From Nitratireductor soli (GTDB taxonomy: Bacteria > Pseudomonadota > Alphaproteobacteria > Rhizobiales > Rhizobiaceae): a DNA stretch of 64,000 bases. Below are positions 17,447 through 26,337 of this stretch, piece after piece (the stretch's first letter is position 1; each line of letters begins with the position of its first letter). The translations under genes were made by a program, and so were the position numbers. The notes below the pieces were generated by a model. That model had not been told where the DNA came from. It did no database searches and was given only the letters and a program-made list of their open reading frames with translations. The stretch spans positions 124,001 through 188,000 of the forward strand of contig NZ_LFVY01000003.1 of assembly GCF_001050155.1 (NCBI RefSeq), given 5' to 3'.

Positions 17447-18631
17447 TCAGTCGAGCTTGCAATCCTTGGCGTATGAGTCCTGATGGTTTTCGGCGATGCG
17501 CTCCACCACCTTCTGGACGATCTCGCCATCGGCGTTCTTCTCGAACCGCGTCAGATAGTAGTTCTGGATCGGATGCTGGTTCGGGCCGAAGGTGAAGGCG
17601 TCGCGGATCGGCGTGAAGTCGGCCTTGCGCAGCGCGGCGCGGAAACCGTCGGCATCGTCGATATTGCCATCGACCGCGTCGAGCGCCGAGGCGATCAGGT
17701 TCGCCGTGTCGTAGGCCTGCTCGGCATACATGGTCGGCGTGCGGCCATAGGCGTCCTTGAAGCGCTTGACGAAGTCGCGCGAGGCATCGTTGTCGAACTC
17801 GGTCGTCCACAGGGCCGAGGCATAGATGCCGTCGGCCGCGTCGCCCGTCGCCTTGACCATCTGCGCATCGAGCGAGAAGGCCGGAATGAGCATCGGCACG
17901 CTGTCCTTCAGGCCGGCATTGTCATACTGCTTGGCGAAATTGATGCCCGCCCCGCCTGGATGGAACTGGTAGATTGCGTCGGGAGAAAGCGAGCGGATGC
18001 GCGCCAGCTCGACGGAGAAATCCGTCTGGTCGAGCTTGGTGTAGATCTCCGAGACGATCTCGCCTTCGTAGGTCGCCTTGAAACCGTTCAGCGCATCGCG
18101 GCCGGCCTGATAGTTCGGCGCGAGGATGACCACTTTCTTGTAGCCGAGCTTGTTGGCCGCCAGGCCGGCCGCCTCGTGGAAGGCGTCGTTCTGGTAGGAG
18201 GCGACGAAGTAATTGGCGTTGCACTTCTCGCCGGCGAAGACCGACGGGCCAGGATTGAGGCTGATGTAGAAACCGCCCGACTGCAGCACGGTTGGCTGCA
18301 CCGCCGCCAGCACGTTGGAGAAGTTCACCCCGGTGAACAGCTTGATGCCCGACTGCACCAGCCGGTCGGCCGACTGCTTGGCGTTGGCCGGCTTCAACCC
18401 GTCATCCTCGATTTCCAGCGTCACCGGCGTCTTGCCCAGCGTGCCGTCCTCGCCGATGGCGAGGTTGAAGGCGTCTCGGATGTCCTGGCCGATATAGCCA
18501 GCCGGCGTCGACAGCGTGGTGATGAAGCCGATGCGCAGCGGTTCCGCGCCGGCGCTGCCTGCGAAAACCATGCCCAGTGCCGTGGCGACAAGCCCCGCCT
18601 TGATGGTCGTGCTCACGATACGAATGCTCAT
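17447..18631 (-). CDS. LivK-type periplasmic substrate-binding protein
   Basis: 394 residues from ATG 18631, which follows GGGAGGAAAG at good spacing; an upstream in-frame ATG at 18670 lacks this. A signal peptide is clear (MSIRIVSTTIKAGLVATALG...GSAGA, cleavage before EPLRIGFI). The rest is the type I periplasmic binding fold (Peripla_BP_6): GFITTLSTPAGYIGQDI, VILAPNYQAGRDALNGFK, AEQAYDTANLIASALDA. This branch is often linked to aromatic-acid uptake. It lies four codons after the FAH hydrolase and is followed by a hairpin. Confidence 0.9.
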   Translation of the reverse strand: MSIRIVSTTIKAGLVATALGMVFAGSAGAEPLRIGFITTLSTPAGYIGQDIRDAFNLAIGEDGTLGKTPVTLEIEDDGLKPANAKQSADRLVQSGIKLFTGVNFSNVLAAVQPTVLQSGGFYISLNPGPSVFAGEKCNANYFVASYQNDAFHEAAGLAANKLGYKKVVILAPNYQAGRDALNGFKATYEGEIVSEIYTKLDQTDFSVELARIRSLSPDAIYQFHPGGAGINFAKQYDNAGLKDSVPMLIPAFSLDAQMVKATGDAADGIYASALWTTEFDNDASRDFVKRFKDAYGRTPTMYAEQAYDTANLIASALDAVDGNIDDADGFRAALRKADFTPIRDAFTFGPNQHPIQNYYLTRFEKNADGEIVQKVVERIAENHQDSYAKDCKLD

Positions 18632-18666
18632 TCTTTCCTCCCTTGGATGACGGTGCCGTGCGGTTT

Positions 18667-19611
18667 TCAACCGGCCGGCCGGCGTCGCGAAAAATCATTG
18701 CCGATCGCCACCACCGGGTGGCGGATCGTGCCGATGCCTTCGACGCAGGCTTCCACCACGTCGCCGGGCCACAGCCATTCCTGCGGCGTGCGCCCGGCGC
18801 CGACGCCTTCGGGCGTTCCCGTGGCGATGATGTCGCCCGGCTCCAGCGTGATGCCGGCCGAGATGTCGGAGATCAGCGTCGGGATCTTGAACAGCATGTG
18901 CCTGGTGTTGGAACCTTGCTTGCGCTCGCCATTGACGGTCAGCCAGAGATCCAGATCATGCGGATCGGCAATCTCGTCGGCGGTGACGATGCATGGGCCG
19001 AACGGCGCGAAACTGTCTTGCCCCTTGGAATAGATCCACTGGCCGGCGCGCCGGTTGTCGCGGGCGCTGACGTCGATCATGACGCTGTAGCCGAAGACAT
19101 GGGAAAGAGCCGCGTCCTCGGACACCTTGCTAGCCGTGCGGCCCATGATGACGGCAAGTTCCACTTCCCAGTCGAGCTGCTGCGTCAGCGCCGTGTTGTG
19201 CTCGATCGGCTCGTTCGGCCCGACCACCGCCATCGGCGGCTTGCTGAAGATGACGGGCTCTTTCGGCAGGTCGTTCGACGTGTCGAGCGTGCGGCTCGAT
19301 TCGGCGACATGCTCCACATAGTTGAGGCCGATGCCGAAGATGTTCTTGCGCGGCCGCGGGATCGGCGCGAGCAGCTTGACGTTGGACAGCGGCACGGTCG
19401 TGCGCACCGGCCAGGCGCCGCGCGCCTCGTCGAGCATCCGCTTCAGCGCCGCCAGCCCGTCCGGGCCGAGGTCGATCAGCTCCAGCATGGAAGCGGGAAA
19501 GTCCTCGCCGAAGGCGATGCCCAGCGCTTCCACGTCGACGACGCTCTCGCCTTCGATCACGCCGAGACGCGCGGGCGCCTCGACCGAGGCCCTGTAGGTA
19601 ACCAGTCGCAT
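18667..19611 (-). CDS. Fumarylacetoacetate hydrolase family protein (fumaryl-/maleylpyruvate hydrolase candidate)
   Basis: 314 residues from ATG 19611, preceded by AAGGAATT. FAH-family core: KNIFGIGLNYVEHVAES, the metal-binding acidic pair in LDWEVELAVIMGR, DVSARDNRR, and C-terminal PGDIIATGTPEGVG. Beside a gentisate dioxygenase, the expected reaction is hydrolysis of fumarylpyruvate to fumarate and pyruvate, or direct hydrolysis of maleylpyruvate. The 5' end is about 30 bases downstream of the dioxygenase stop. No maleylpyruvate isomerase gene is present in the window. Confidence 0.88.
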   Translation of the reverse strand: MRLVTYRASVEAPARLGVIEGESVVDVEALGIAFGEDFPASMLELIDLGPDGLAALKRMLDEARGAWPVRTTVPLSNVKLLAPIPRPRKNIFGIGLNYVEHVAESSRTLDTSNDLPKEPVIFSKPPMAVVGPNEPIEHNTALTQQLDWEVELAVIMGRTASKVSEDAALSHVFGYSVMIDVSARDNRRAGQWIYSKGQDSFAPFGPCIVTADEIADPHDLDLWLTVNGERKQGSNTRHMLFKIPTLISDISAGITLEPGDIIATGTPEGVGAGRTPQEWLWPGDVVEACVEGIGTIRHPVVAIGNDFSRRRPAG

Positions 19612-19639
19612 GCAGAATTCCTTGCCAGTGTAATTGATG

Positions 19640-20761
19640 TCAGTCTTGTGGCTGGTGCCCGCCATTGTCGGCGAAGGCTTCTTCCCGGTAGAGGCCGAGC
19701 GCGCGCATCACCGGCAGATCGTTGAAGCAGAACAGGCAGGCGTCATCGCCGTCGGACAGATTGGCATGCTCATGCCAAGCCCATGAGGGCACGCAGAAGA
19801 TGTCGCGCTCCTGCCAGTCGAAGCGTTTGCCGCCGATGACGGAATAGCCCTTGCCCTTGGCGACCTGGTAGAGATAGCTGCCGGTGTGGCGGTGCGCTGT
19901 GGTCTTCTCGCCGGGCCGCAGCATCTGCATGCTGGCGCCGATGGTCTGCATCACCGGGCCGGACGTGACCGGGTTGATGTACTCCATCAGCACACCGTCA
20001 TGGGGTGAGCCGTCGGTGGCCTCGGCGTAGCGCGACAGCGCCTCGTAGGTGCGCGTCCATTCATATTTGTAGAGCGGCGAATAACCCTTGTCCCAGGCCC
20101 CGCCGCCCGGCGTCAGGCCGGGATTGCCCCAGGTCTTGGTCATGTCGTCGACCGGATGGCCAACGGCCTGGCTGAGATCCGGATGCACCTCGTAGAAATT
20201 GGCTTCCAGCGTGTTGACCAGCGGAATGTCGAGCCCGTCCTGCCAGATGCAGGGGCTGCCCGAAGCCTCGACACCATGTTCGTGCCAGGTGCCGTTCGGC
20301 GTCAGCACGAAGTCGTTGGCGTTGAGCGTCATCTTGTGGCCGTCGACGATGGTGTAGGCGCCGGCGCCCTCCATGATGAAGCGCAGGGCCGAGGCGGAAT
20401 GGCGGTGCGCGGAAGCCGCCTCGCCCGGATGCATCACCTGCAGGCCGGAATAGAGCCAGCCGACGGCGGCTGCGACATCGCGCCGGCCCGGATTGTTGAG
20501 GTAGATCACGCGGCGACCGGCCTTTTCCGGCGTCACCAGCTTGACCGATCGCAGCACATGTTCGCGCAGGTCGCGGTAGCGCCAGATCATCGGCACGGAA
20601 GACGATTGCGGCTCCCACGGCTCGATCTTGTTGGCGACGGTCCATAGCGCGCCGGCTTCCAGCGCCTCCAGCTCGTCGTAATAGGCCAGGAGTTCAGGCG
20701 TGTCCTCGACATTGGCGCGCCCGACCACGTCCTCGCGGTAATTCTCCCTGCCTGACGACAT
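19640..20761 (-). CDS. Gentisate 1,2-dioxygenase
   Basis: 373 residues from ATG 20761 with GAGGAGGTGAGC upstream. It is a bicupin iron(II) dioxygenase that opens the ring of gentisate (2,5-dihydroxybenzoate) to maleylpyruvate. The first cupin has AHRHSASALRFIMEG near residue 117. The second has TAHRHTGSYLYQVAKG, and the C-terminus has CVPSWAWHEHANL and FNDLPVMRALGLYREE, typical of the NagI/GtdA type. Both cupins keep their histidines. It is the first gene of the minus-strand operon, divergent from the GntR regulator. Confidence 0.92.
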   Translation of the reverse strand: MSSGRENYREDVVGRANVEDTPELLAYYDELEALEAGALWTVANKIEPWEPQSSSVPMIWRYRDLREHVLRSVKLVTPEKAGRRVIYLNNPGRRDVAAAVGWLYSGLQVMHPGEAASAHRHSASALRFIMEGAGAYTIVDGHKMTLNANDFVLTPNGTWHEHGVEASGSPCIWQDGLDIPLVNTLEANFYEVHPDLSQAVGHPVDDMTKTWGNPGLTPGGGAWDKGYSPLYKYEWTRTYEALSRYAEATDGSPHDGVLMEYINPVTSGPVMQTIGASMQMLRPGEKTTAHRHTGSYLYQVAKGKGYSVIGGKRFDWQERDIFCVPSWAWHEHANLSDGDDACLFCFNDLPVMRALGLYREEAFADNGGHQPQD

Positions 20762-20817
20762 GCTCACCTCCTCTGTTCGTTGGCCAGAGGATAACAGCGT
20801 GATTTTCGTTGTAAATA

Positions 20818-20836
20818 CAGATTTTCGCAAATTCTG
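20818..20836. promoter_or_regulatory. Candidate operator in the dioxygenase/GntR divergent promoter
   Basis: An imperfect inverted repeat, CAGATTTTCGCAAATTCTG, in the AT-rich 107-base gap between the gentisate dioxygenase (start 20761) and the divergent GntR gene (start 20869). It is the best dyad in the gap and is placed where a GntR/FCD repressor could control both promoters. Confidence 0.4.
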
Positions 20837-20868
20837 TTTTTTTCGTTGGTTGCACGCATCGGCGTGCT

Positions 20869-21657
20869 ATGCTCTCGTCGAACTTTGGGGATGGAATCGC
20901 AAACAGGATCGCGGACGTGTCGGAAAGAAAAGGCGTGCGGGAAACGACGCTCACCGAGGAAGCCTATCAGAAGCTGCGCTGGGACATTGTCAGCGGCACG
21001 CTTGAGGCGGGCAGCCCGCTGAGGCTGGACAATCTCAAACAGCGCTACGGGCTCGGCTATTCGCCGCTGCGCGAGGCGTTGAACCGGCTGCACAGCGAGC
21101 GGCTGGTGACCACCGTGGCGCTGCGTGGCTTCACCGTCGCGCCATTGTCGCTGAGCGAAATGTGGGATGCGGTGGAGACGCGCATCCACATCGAGGCCGA
21201 GGCCCTGCGGCGCGCCATCGAATATGGCGACGACGAATGGGAAACCGAGATCATCTCCACTTTCCACGCGCTTGCCATCAAGGCGAAGCGTTTGCAGGAC
21301 CTTACGGAACAGCCGCCGAAGGAAGAGATCAAGGCGCTCGAGGAGCGGCATCACCGCTTCCATCACGCCCTGATCAGCGCCTGCCGCTCGAACTGGCTGC
21401 TCGACTTCTCGCAAAAGCTCTATGTGGAGACGGAACGCTACCGCTTTCCCGTTCTCGGCGGGTCGATGGCCGCCTCCTCGCGTGACGTGTCGCGCGAGCA
21501 CCAGGACATCATGGAAGCGGCGATTGCCCGCGATGCAGACCGGACCGTCGCCCTTTTGACCGCCCATTACCGCCGCACCGGCGAGACGCTTTCGGCCCGC
21601 TATGCGCCGGAGAGCGAAGCAAATGTCGCGCACCGGCCAAAGGCGCCAGCCCTGTAA
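20869..21657 (+). CDS. GntR-family (FadR/FCD subtype) transcription regulator
   Basis: 262 residues. The N-terminal winged helix-turn-helix (YQKLRWDIVSGTLEAGSPL, then YSPLREALNRLHSERLV, residues 27-78) is GntR type. The C-terminal FCD domain shows the metal/ligand histidines in HHRFHHALISAC and REHQDIMEAAIARD. A GTG at 20917 is an alternative start. Divergent placement next to the gentisate dioxygenase makes it the probable local regulator of the aromatic operon, with a pathway acid as likely effector. It converges with the RbsD/FucU gene. Confidence 0.88.
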   Translation: MLSSNFGDGIANRIADVSERKGVRETTLTEEAYQKLRWDIVSGTLEAGSPLRLDNLKQRYGLGYSPLREALNRLHSERLVTTVALRGFTVAPLSLSEMWDAVETRIHIEAEALRRAIEYGDDEWETEIISTFHALAIKAKRLQDLTEQPPKEEIKALEERHHRFHHALISACRSNWLLDFSQKLYVETERYRFPVLGGSMAASSRDVSREHQDIMEAAIARDADRTVALLTAHYRRTGETLSARYAPESEANVAHRPKAPAL

Positions 21658-21663
21658 AACGGG

Positions 21664-22104
21664 TCAGCCACCATCTGGCGGCAAAACGCCCTTCTTCAGG
21701 ATGACGTTGCCGTAAAAGCGCCGCTCGCCGGTCTGGATGACGGCGAATGCCTCGCGCGCCCGGTCATAGAAGGCGAAACGCTCCAGCGGGCGTATCCGCG
21801 CCGGATGGTCGGCCACCTCATCGATCACCTTCTGGAACGCCTCTATCACGGGCGGAACGCCCTCGGGATCGTCGACCATCTGCATGCTGATTGCCGGATC
21901 GTCGACGAAACTGTCGAGCGGCATGACGCTGAGCACCGCCGCCAGCACACGTGCCGCCTCGATGCCGTCGAGGCGGATCAATGTCCGGGCGCTCGATTCG
22001 CCCGGGAAGTTGGCGTCGGCGATGACGATCTCGTCGCCATGGCCCATCGCCCGCAAAGTGTACAAGAGTTCGGGGGACAGGATCGGGTCCAGGCCGCGCA
22101 GCAT
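21664..22104 (-). CDS. RbsD/FucU-family sugar mutarotase
   Basis: 146 residues from ATG 22104. The N-terminus, LDPILSPELLYTLRAMGHGDE, then IADANFPG, is the FucU/RbsD signature with its catalytic MGHGD histidine. The C-terminal FYDRAREAFAVIQTGERRFYGN is also typical. The family interconverts anomers of fucose or ribose. No fucose or ribose catabolic genes adjoin it; the neighbours are a GntR regulator (convergent, 6 bases apart) and a Pot-type importer (divergent). It may be a moonlighting partner of the nearby importer or a remnant of a sugar operon. Confidence 0.85.
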   Translation of the reverse strand: MLRGLDPILSPELLYTLRAMGHGDEIVIADANFPGESSARTLIRLDGIEAARVLAAVLSVMPLDSFVDDPAISMQMVDDPEGVPPVIEAFQKVIDEVADHPARIRPLERFAFYDRAREAFAVIQTGERRFYGNVILKKGVLPPDGG

Positions 22105-22243
22105 GCATTTCCTCCCGTTTGGCCGGCACGCGCGCATTGGATTCAATTGGCGCTTTTTTTGTTGCCGCAGGTTCATCGCGTTGTAACATAGCGGGAATAA
22201 CCGCTGCGATCACCAACGCAACGGAACAATGGGAGTGCTTTTC

Positions 22244-23368
22244 ATGACACTGATCAAACGGCGTAACTTTATCAAGGGCGCGGCGTCCGTCGCGGGCTTT
22301 TCGCTTGCCGCCCCCTTCATCTCCCGCTCCTACGCGCAGGGGTCGTCCGGTGCGGTCAACATCTTCGCCTGGGCGGGCTACATCAACGATGACATGCTGG
22401 CGGCCTTCGAAAAGGCCACGGGCATCAAGGCCAAGTACACGCCCTACGGCACCAATGACGAACTGCTGAACCAGTTGCGCGCCAACAATGGCGGCGGCTT
22501 CGACATTATCTGGCCGACGGTCGACCGTGTGCCCAACTATGTCGAGTTCGAGCTGGTGCAGCCGATCGACGAGACGAAGGTGAATGTCGACAAGTGCCTG
22601 CCAAGCGCCTGGAAGAATTCCGAGAACCTCGGCGCCGTGATCGACGGCAAGCGCTACCAGGTGCCGACCGACTGGGGCACGGAAGCCATCTCCTTCGACA
22701 AGGACCAGGCGCCGCTCGAATACGGCACGGCCTCCTATGGCGACATCTGGAAACCCGAGATGGATGCCAAGGCCACCGTGCGCGGCCATTCGGGCCTTGT
22801 CGGCCTCGGTCTGTGGCTCGAAGCCGAAGGCAAATTGCCCATGCCGATGACCGACGCCTTCAAGTCGGAAGAGAGCATGGTCAAGATCTACGACGCGATC
22901 CTGGCCGAGGCGACCGCCCGCAAGGGCAACATCGCCCAGTTCTGGTCCAACGAGAACGAGGCGCAGGGCGCCTTCCGCGTCAATGGCTGCGCCATCGGCC
23001 AGACCTGGGATTCGACCGCCGCCGCGCTCGGCAAGGAAGGCCTGCCCATCAGCTTCATCGCGCCGAAGGAAGGCGCGCTTGCCTGGATGGAAGGCGTGGC
23101 GATCCCCAAGGGCGCTGAGAACCTCGATCAGGCTTACGCCTTCATCAACTGGTTCCTGACGCCGGAAGCCGGCGCCATGTATACCGACGCCACCTCGATC
23201 AACTCGACCGCCGTCGGCGCCGCCGAGATGACCTCGGACCAGGCAAAGGCCTTCTTCGCCGCCGCCTACCCGGACGACGCGCTGGATAAATTGTGGTGGT
23301 GGCCGATCCAGGAAAGCTGGTTCGTCGCCAAGCGCAATGAGTACCAGGACCGCTTCCTGTCGGCCTGA
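22244..23368 (+). CDS. PotD-type extracellular solute-binding protein
   Basis: 374 residues from ATG 22244, preceded by GGGAG; the ATG at 22229 is less well spaced. The N-terminus, LIKRRNFIKGAASVAGFSLA, has a twin-arginine-like motif and a hydrophobic stretch ending near SRSYAQ. The mature part matches the spermidine/putrescine-type binding family (NIFAWAGYINDDMLAAFEKATG, PTDWGTEAISFDKD, YAFINWFLTPEAG). It delivers a small cationic or polyamine-like solute to the PotABC genes at 23593-26337. A RIME-like repeat separates it from the ATPase gene. Confidence 0.88.
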   Translation: MTLIKRRNFIKGAASVAGFSLAAPFISRSYAQGSSGAVNIFAWAGYINDDMLAAFEKATGIKAKYTPYGTNDELLNQLRANNGGGFDIIWPTVDRVPNYVEFELVQPIDETKVNVDKCLPSAWKNSENLGAVIDGKRYQVPTDWGTEAISFDKDQAPLEYGTASYGDIWKPEMDAKATVRGHSGLVGLGLWLEAEGKLPMPMTDAFKSEESMVKIYDAILAEATARKGNIAQFWSNENEAQGAFRVNGCAIGQTWDSTAAALGKEGLPISFIAPKEGALAWMEGVAIPKGAENLDQAYAFINWFLTPEAGAMYTDATSINSTAVGAAEMTSDQAKAFFAAAYPDDALDKLWWWPIQESWFVAKRNEYQDRFLSA

Positions 23369-23398
23369 GGCCGGCGGGAGCAAGGTGACTGGCGCGAG

Positions 23399-23516
23399 CG
23401 CCCGCCCCTCATCCGCCTGCCGGCACCTTCTCCCCGCGTGCGGGGAGAAGGAGGGTAGCTGCAACGTGGGTGACCCCCTCTCCCCGTTCACGGGGAGAGG
23501 GTAAGGATGAGGGGCG
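23399..23516. repeat. RIME-like paired-palindrome repeat, copy 2 (inverted)
   Basis: Two hairpins, CCTTCTCCCCGC/GCGGGGAGAAGG and CCCTCTCCCCG/CGGGGAGAGGG. Read on the opposite strand it matches the element at 11498-11617 along its full length, with drift in the spacer. Here it lies inside an operon, between the binding-protein gene and its ATPase gene, where its hairpins can protect the upstream mRNA or lower downstream expression. Confidence 0.85.
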
Positions 23517-23592
23517 ATCTCGGCGCAATTCCGTCACGGACGCGGGCGGCCAACAACAACAAGACCCGCACGCACCATAAACCCGGGGGACC

Positions 23593-24660
23593 ATGTCACA
23601 TTCCGTAGAGCTGCATCAGGTCGGCGTGACGTTCGGCGCAACCCGCGCCGTCAGCGACGTCTCGTTCACCGTCGAGGGCGGGGAGTTCTTTTCCATCCTC
23701 GGTCCCTCCGGCTGCGGCAAGACCACGCTCTTGCGCGTCATCGCCGGTTTCCTGCAGCCGACCGAAGGCCGGATCCTGATCGGCGGCAAGGATATGGCGG
23801 CGCTCGGTCCCAACCAGCGGCCGACTGCCATGATCTTCCAGTCCCTGGCGCTGTTTCCGCTGATGCCGGTGTGGGAGAACATCGCCTTCGGACTGGAAGC
23901 GCGCGGCATCGCCAAGGCAGAGCGCCGCCGCAAGGCTGACGAGTTGCTGAAGCTTATCGCCCTGGAAGGCTTTGGCGAACGTATGCCGGATGAGCTTTCC
24001 GGCGGCCAGCGGCAGCGCGTGGCGATCGCCCGGGCGCTCGCCGTCGAGCCGCAGGTGCTTTTGCTTGACGAGCCGCTGTCGGCCCTCGACCTGAAGCTGC
24101 GCCAGCACATGCGTGCCGAGCTACGCGCCTTGCAGAAACGCACCGGCGTCACCTTCATCTACATCACGCATGACCAGTCGGAGGCGCTTGCCATGTCTGA
24201 CCGCGTCGCGGTGATGAGCGCCGGCGTGGTGCAGCAGGTGGGGGCGCCACGCGATCTTTACGACAATCCGGCCACACCGTTCGTGGCGCGCTTCGTCGGT
24301 GAAACCAATGCCGTCGCCTGCACGGTGAAAGGCATAGAAGCCGGCATCGCTACGGTCGACTGCGCCCACGGCACGCTTGCCGGCCGCGCCGGAGACGGGC
24401 TTGAAAGCGGCGCCAGCGCCACGCTCTATGTCCGCCCGGAAGCGCTGAAGCCAGGCAACAGCGCCGACAACGCGCTGGCCGCCACAATCGAGCGTGTCGA
24501 CTTCGAGGGCGCATTCGCCCTGGCGCATGGCGTCACCGACGACGGCATGCAACTGGTCGCCTCGATCTCCAGCACCGACCTGGCGGCCGCGCCGTCCATC
24601 GGCGCCCGCGCCCGTTTCGGCTTCAACAGCGTCAACGCCGTGGTGCTGCCCGATGGCTGA
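23593..24660 (+). CDS. PotA-type ABC transporter ATPase
   Basis: 355 residues. ABC domain with Walker A GPSGCGKTT near residue 38, MIFQSLALFPLMPVWENIAFG, signature LSGGQRQR, Walker B VLLLDEPLSALD and the switch histidine in YITHDQSEAL. A C-terminal TOBE domain (about 280-350) is present, as in PotA and MalK types. It overlaps the first permease gene by eight bases, so it is co-translated with it. Confidence 0.92.
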   Translation: MSHSVELHQVGVTFGATRAVSDVSFTVEGGEFFSILGPSGCGKTTLLRVIAGFLQPTEGRILIGGKDMAALGPNQRPTAMIFQSLALFPLMPVWENIAFGLEARGIAKAERRRKADELLKLIALEGFGERMPDELSGGQRQRVAIARALAVEPQVLLLDEPLSALDLKLRQHMRAELRALQKRTGVTFIYITHDQSEALAMSDRVAVMSAGVVQQVGAPRDLYDNPATPFVARFVGETNAVACTVKGIEAGIATVDCAHGTLAGRAGDGLESGASATLYVRPEALKPGNSADNALAATIERVDFEGAFALAHGVTDDGMQLVASISSTDLAAAPSIGARARFGFNSVNAVVLPDG

Positions 24661-25534
24661 ACTCTACAGGCGTTTCGGCGGTGGGCTCGGCACGCTGTTC
24701 CTGGCCTTGGTCGCCGTGTGGCTTGCCGGCATGGTGCTGGCACCGAATGTGATGATGATCGACTATGCGCTGAGGCCAAACCTGCCGCCATCGCAGATCG
24801 GCGGGGCGAACGACGTCTATTCGCTCGACAACATCCTCTACCTGGCCAATGAGGGCGTGCACCGGGCGATCTTCCTCAAGACAATCTGGGCCAGCGCGCT
24901 GGTTGCCCTGGTCACCTTCCTCGTCTGCTATCCACTCGCCTTCTGGCTGGCGCAGCATGCGACGACCAACCAGGCGGCCATCGTGCTTCTGGCGCTGACC
25001 ATCCCGTTCTGGATCAACGAGGTGCTGCGCACGCTGGCCTGGTATATCCTGCTTGCCTTCCGGGGTCCGCTCAACGCCGTCCTCCTGTCGCTCGGCATCA
25101 TCGACGAGCCGGTGCGCTGGTATGGCGATGGCGGCGTGCTCGCCGGCATGACCTATGCCTACATCCTGTTCATGCTGTTCCCGATCTACAATTCCATCGA
25201 ATCCCTCGACAAGTCGCAGATCGAGGCGGCGCGCGACCTCGGCGCATCCACCTGGCGCATCCACTGGCGCGTCGTCATCCCGCACGCCAAGGCCGGCATC
25301 GCCACCGGCTGCGTCTTCACCTTCATGCTGGCGGCCGGCAGCTACGTGGCGCCCGCCCTGCTCGGCGCGCCGGGCAGCCGCTGGTTCACCGAGATCATCT
25401 ACAACTGGTTCTTCGAGGGCGGCGACTGGAATCGGGGCGCGGCCTATGCGCTGGTGCTGCTGGTGCTGTGCCTGGCGGTCGTGCTCGTGACGCTGAAGCT
25501 CGCCCGCGTCAGCCTGACGGAGGTGGCGAAATGA
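24653..25534 (+). CDS. PotB-type ABC transporter permease
   Basis: 293 residues with six predicted membrane segments. The EAA loop is visible as IEAARDLGASTWRIHWRVVIP. The long periplasmic loop (residues about 35-70, with DVYSLDNILYL) and the LTIPFWINEVLRTLAWYILL block are typical of the PotB/HisMQ-like family. The start overlaps the ATPase gene and the stop overlaps the second permease (ATGA). It pairs with the PotC-type permease. Confidence 0.9.
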   Translation: MAELYRRFGGGLGTLFLALVAVWLAGMVLAPNVMMIDYALRPNLPPSQIGGANDVYSLDNILYLANEGVHRAIFLKTIWASALVALVTFLVCYPLAFWLAQHATTNQAAIVLLALTIPFWINEVLRTLAWYILLAFRGPLNAVLLSLGIIDEPVRWYGDGGVLAGMTYAYILFMLFPIYNSIESLDKSQIEAARDLGASTWRIHWRVVIPHAKAGIATGCVFTFMLAAGSYVAPALLGAPGSRWFTEIIYNWFFEGGDWNRGAAYALVLLVLCLAVVLVTLKLARVSLTEVAK

Positions 25535-26337
25535 GCGCCGCCGACCGCATCGCCCGCGCCCTGTTCGGTTTCTACATGGCGGCGTTCTTCCTCTATCTTT
25601 TCGCGCCACTCGCCATCATGGGCGTCGCCACGTTCAACACCAGCCGCTTCCCGACCGTCACGCCATGGCAGGGCACGACGCTGAAATGGTTCCAGGAACT
25701 GTCGACCGACAGCGGCATGTGGCAATCATTGTGGACGTCGATCATCGTCGCCGTCTGCGTCGTGGCGGTGGCTCTGCCGGTCGGAACGGCAGCGGCACTG
25801 GTCCTCACCAGCCTGCATTCCCGCGCCCGCAGCTTCCTCTACGCGGTGATGGTCTCGCCGTTGCTGACACCGGGCGTGGTCATCGGCATTGCGACGCTGG
25901 TTCTGTGGCGCCAGCTCGGCGTCGGCGGCGGCGTGGTGCTGATCGTCATCGCCCAGGCGAGCTTCATCATCTGCTACGTCATGCTGATGATCACCGCCCG
26001 CCTGCAGCGCTTCGACCCGACGCAGGAGGAGGCGGCGCTCGGCCTCGGCGCGTCGAAATTCATGGTCTTCCGCCGCGTGCTCCTGCCCTTCCTCAAGCCG
26101 GCGCTGATCGCTGCCGGCTTCCTGGCGGTGCTGCAGTCCATCGAGAACTACAACACGACGCTGTTCGTGCGCGGCTTCGACACGCCGCTGACGGTCTACA
26201 TCGCCACCAAGGTGCGCACCGGCCTGACACCGGCGGTCAACGCGCTGGCACTGATCATGATCGCTCTCACAATTGCCGGCGCCATCGCCTATGAGGTCGT
26301 GCGCCGACGCAACGCCGCCCGGCTCGGAACCGGCTGA
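25531..26337 (+). CDS. PotC-type ABC transporter permease
   Basis: 268 residues, six predicted membrane segments. EAA loop: EEAALGLGASKFMVFRRVLLP near residues 165-185. An N-terminal LYLFAPLAIMGVATFNTSRFP and C-terminal YNTTLFVRGFDTPLTVYIATKV are PotC-like. It starts at ATG 25531, overlapping the PotB-type gene. It is the last gene of the plus-strand importer; a 268-base gap without recognisable features follows before the convergent end of the minus-strand TRAP operon. Confidence 0.9.
   Translation: MSAADRIARALFGFYMAAFFLYLFAPLAIMGVATFNTSRFPTVTPWQGTTLKWFQELSTDSGMWQSLWTSIIVAVCVVAVALPVGTAAALVLTSLHSRARSFLYAVMVSPLLTPGVVIGIATLVLWRQLGVGGGVVLIVIAQASFIICYVMLMITARLQRFDPTQEEAALGLGASKFMVFRRVLLPFLKPALIAAGFLAVLQSIENYNTTLFVRGFDTPLTVYIATKVRTGLTPAVNALALIMIALTIAGAIAYEVVRRRNAARLGTG

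Noticed and set aside
19640-20761. Salicylate 1,2-dioxygenase (the unusual Pseudaminobacter enzyme) instead of gentisate dioxygenase
   Set aside because: The sequence keeps the NagI-type features, including histidines in both cupins and the C-terminal WHEH and LGLYREE motifs; by recall the salicylate enzyme lacks these second-cupin histidines.
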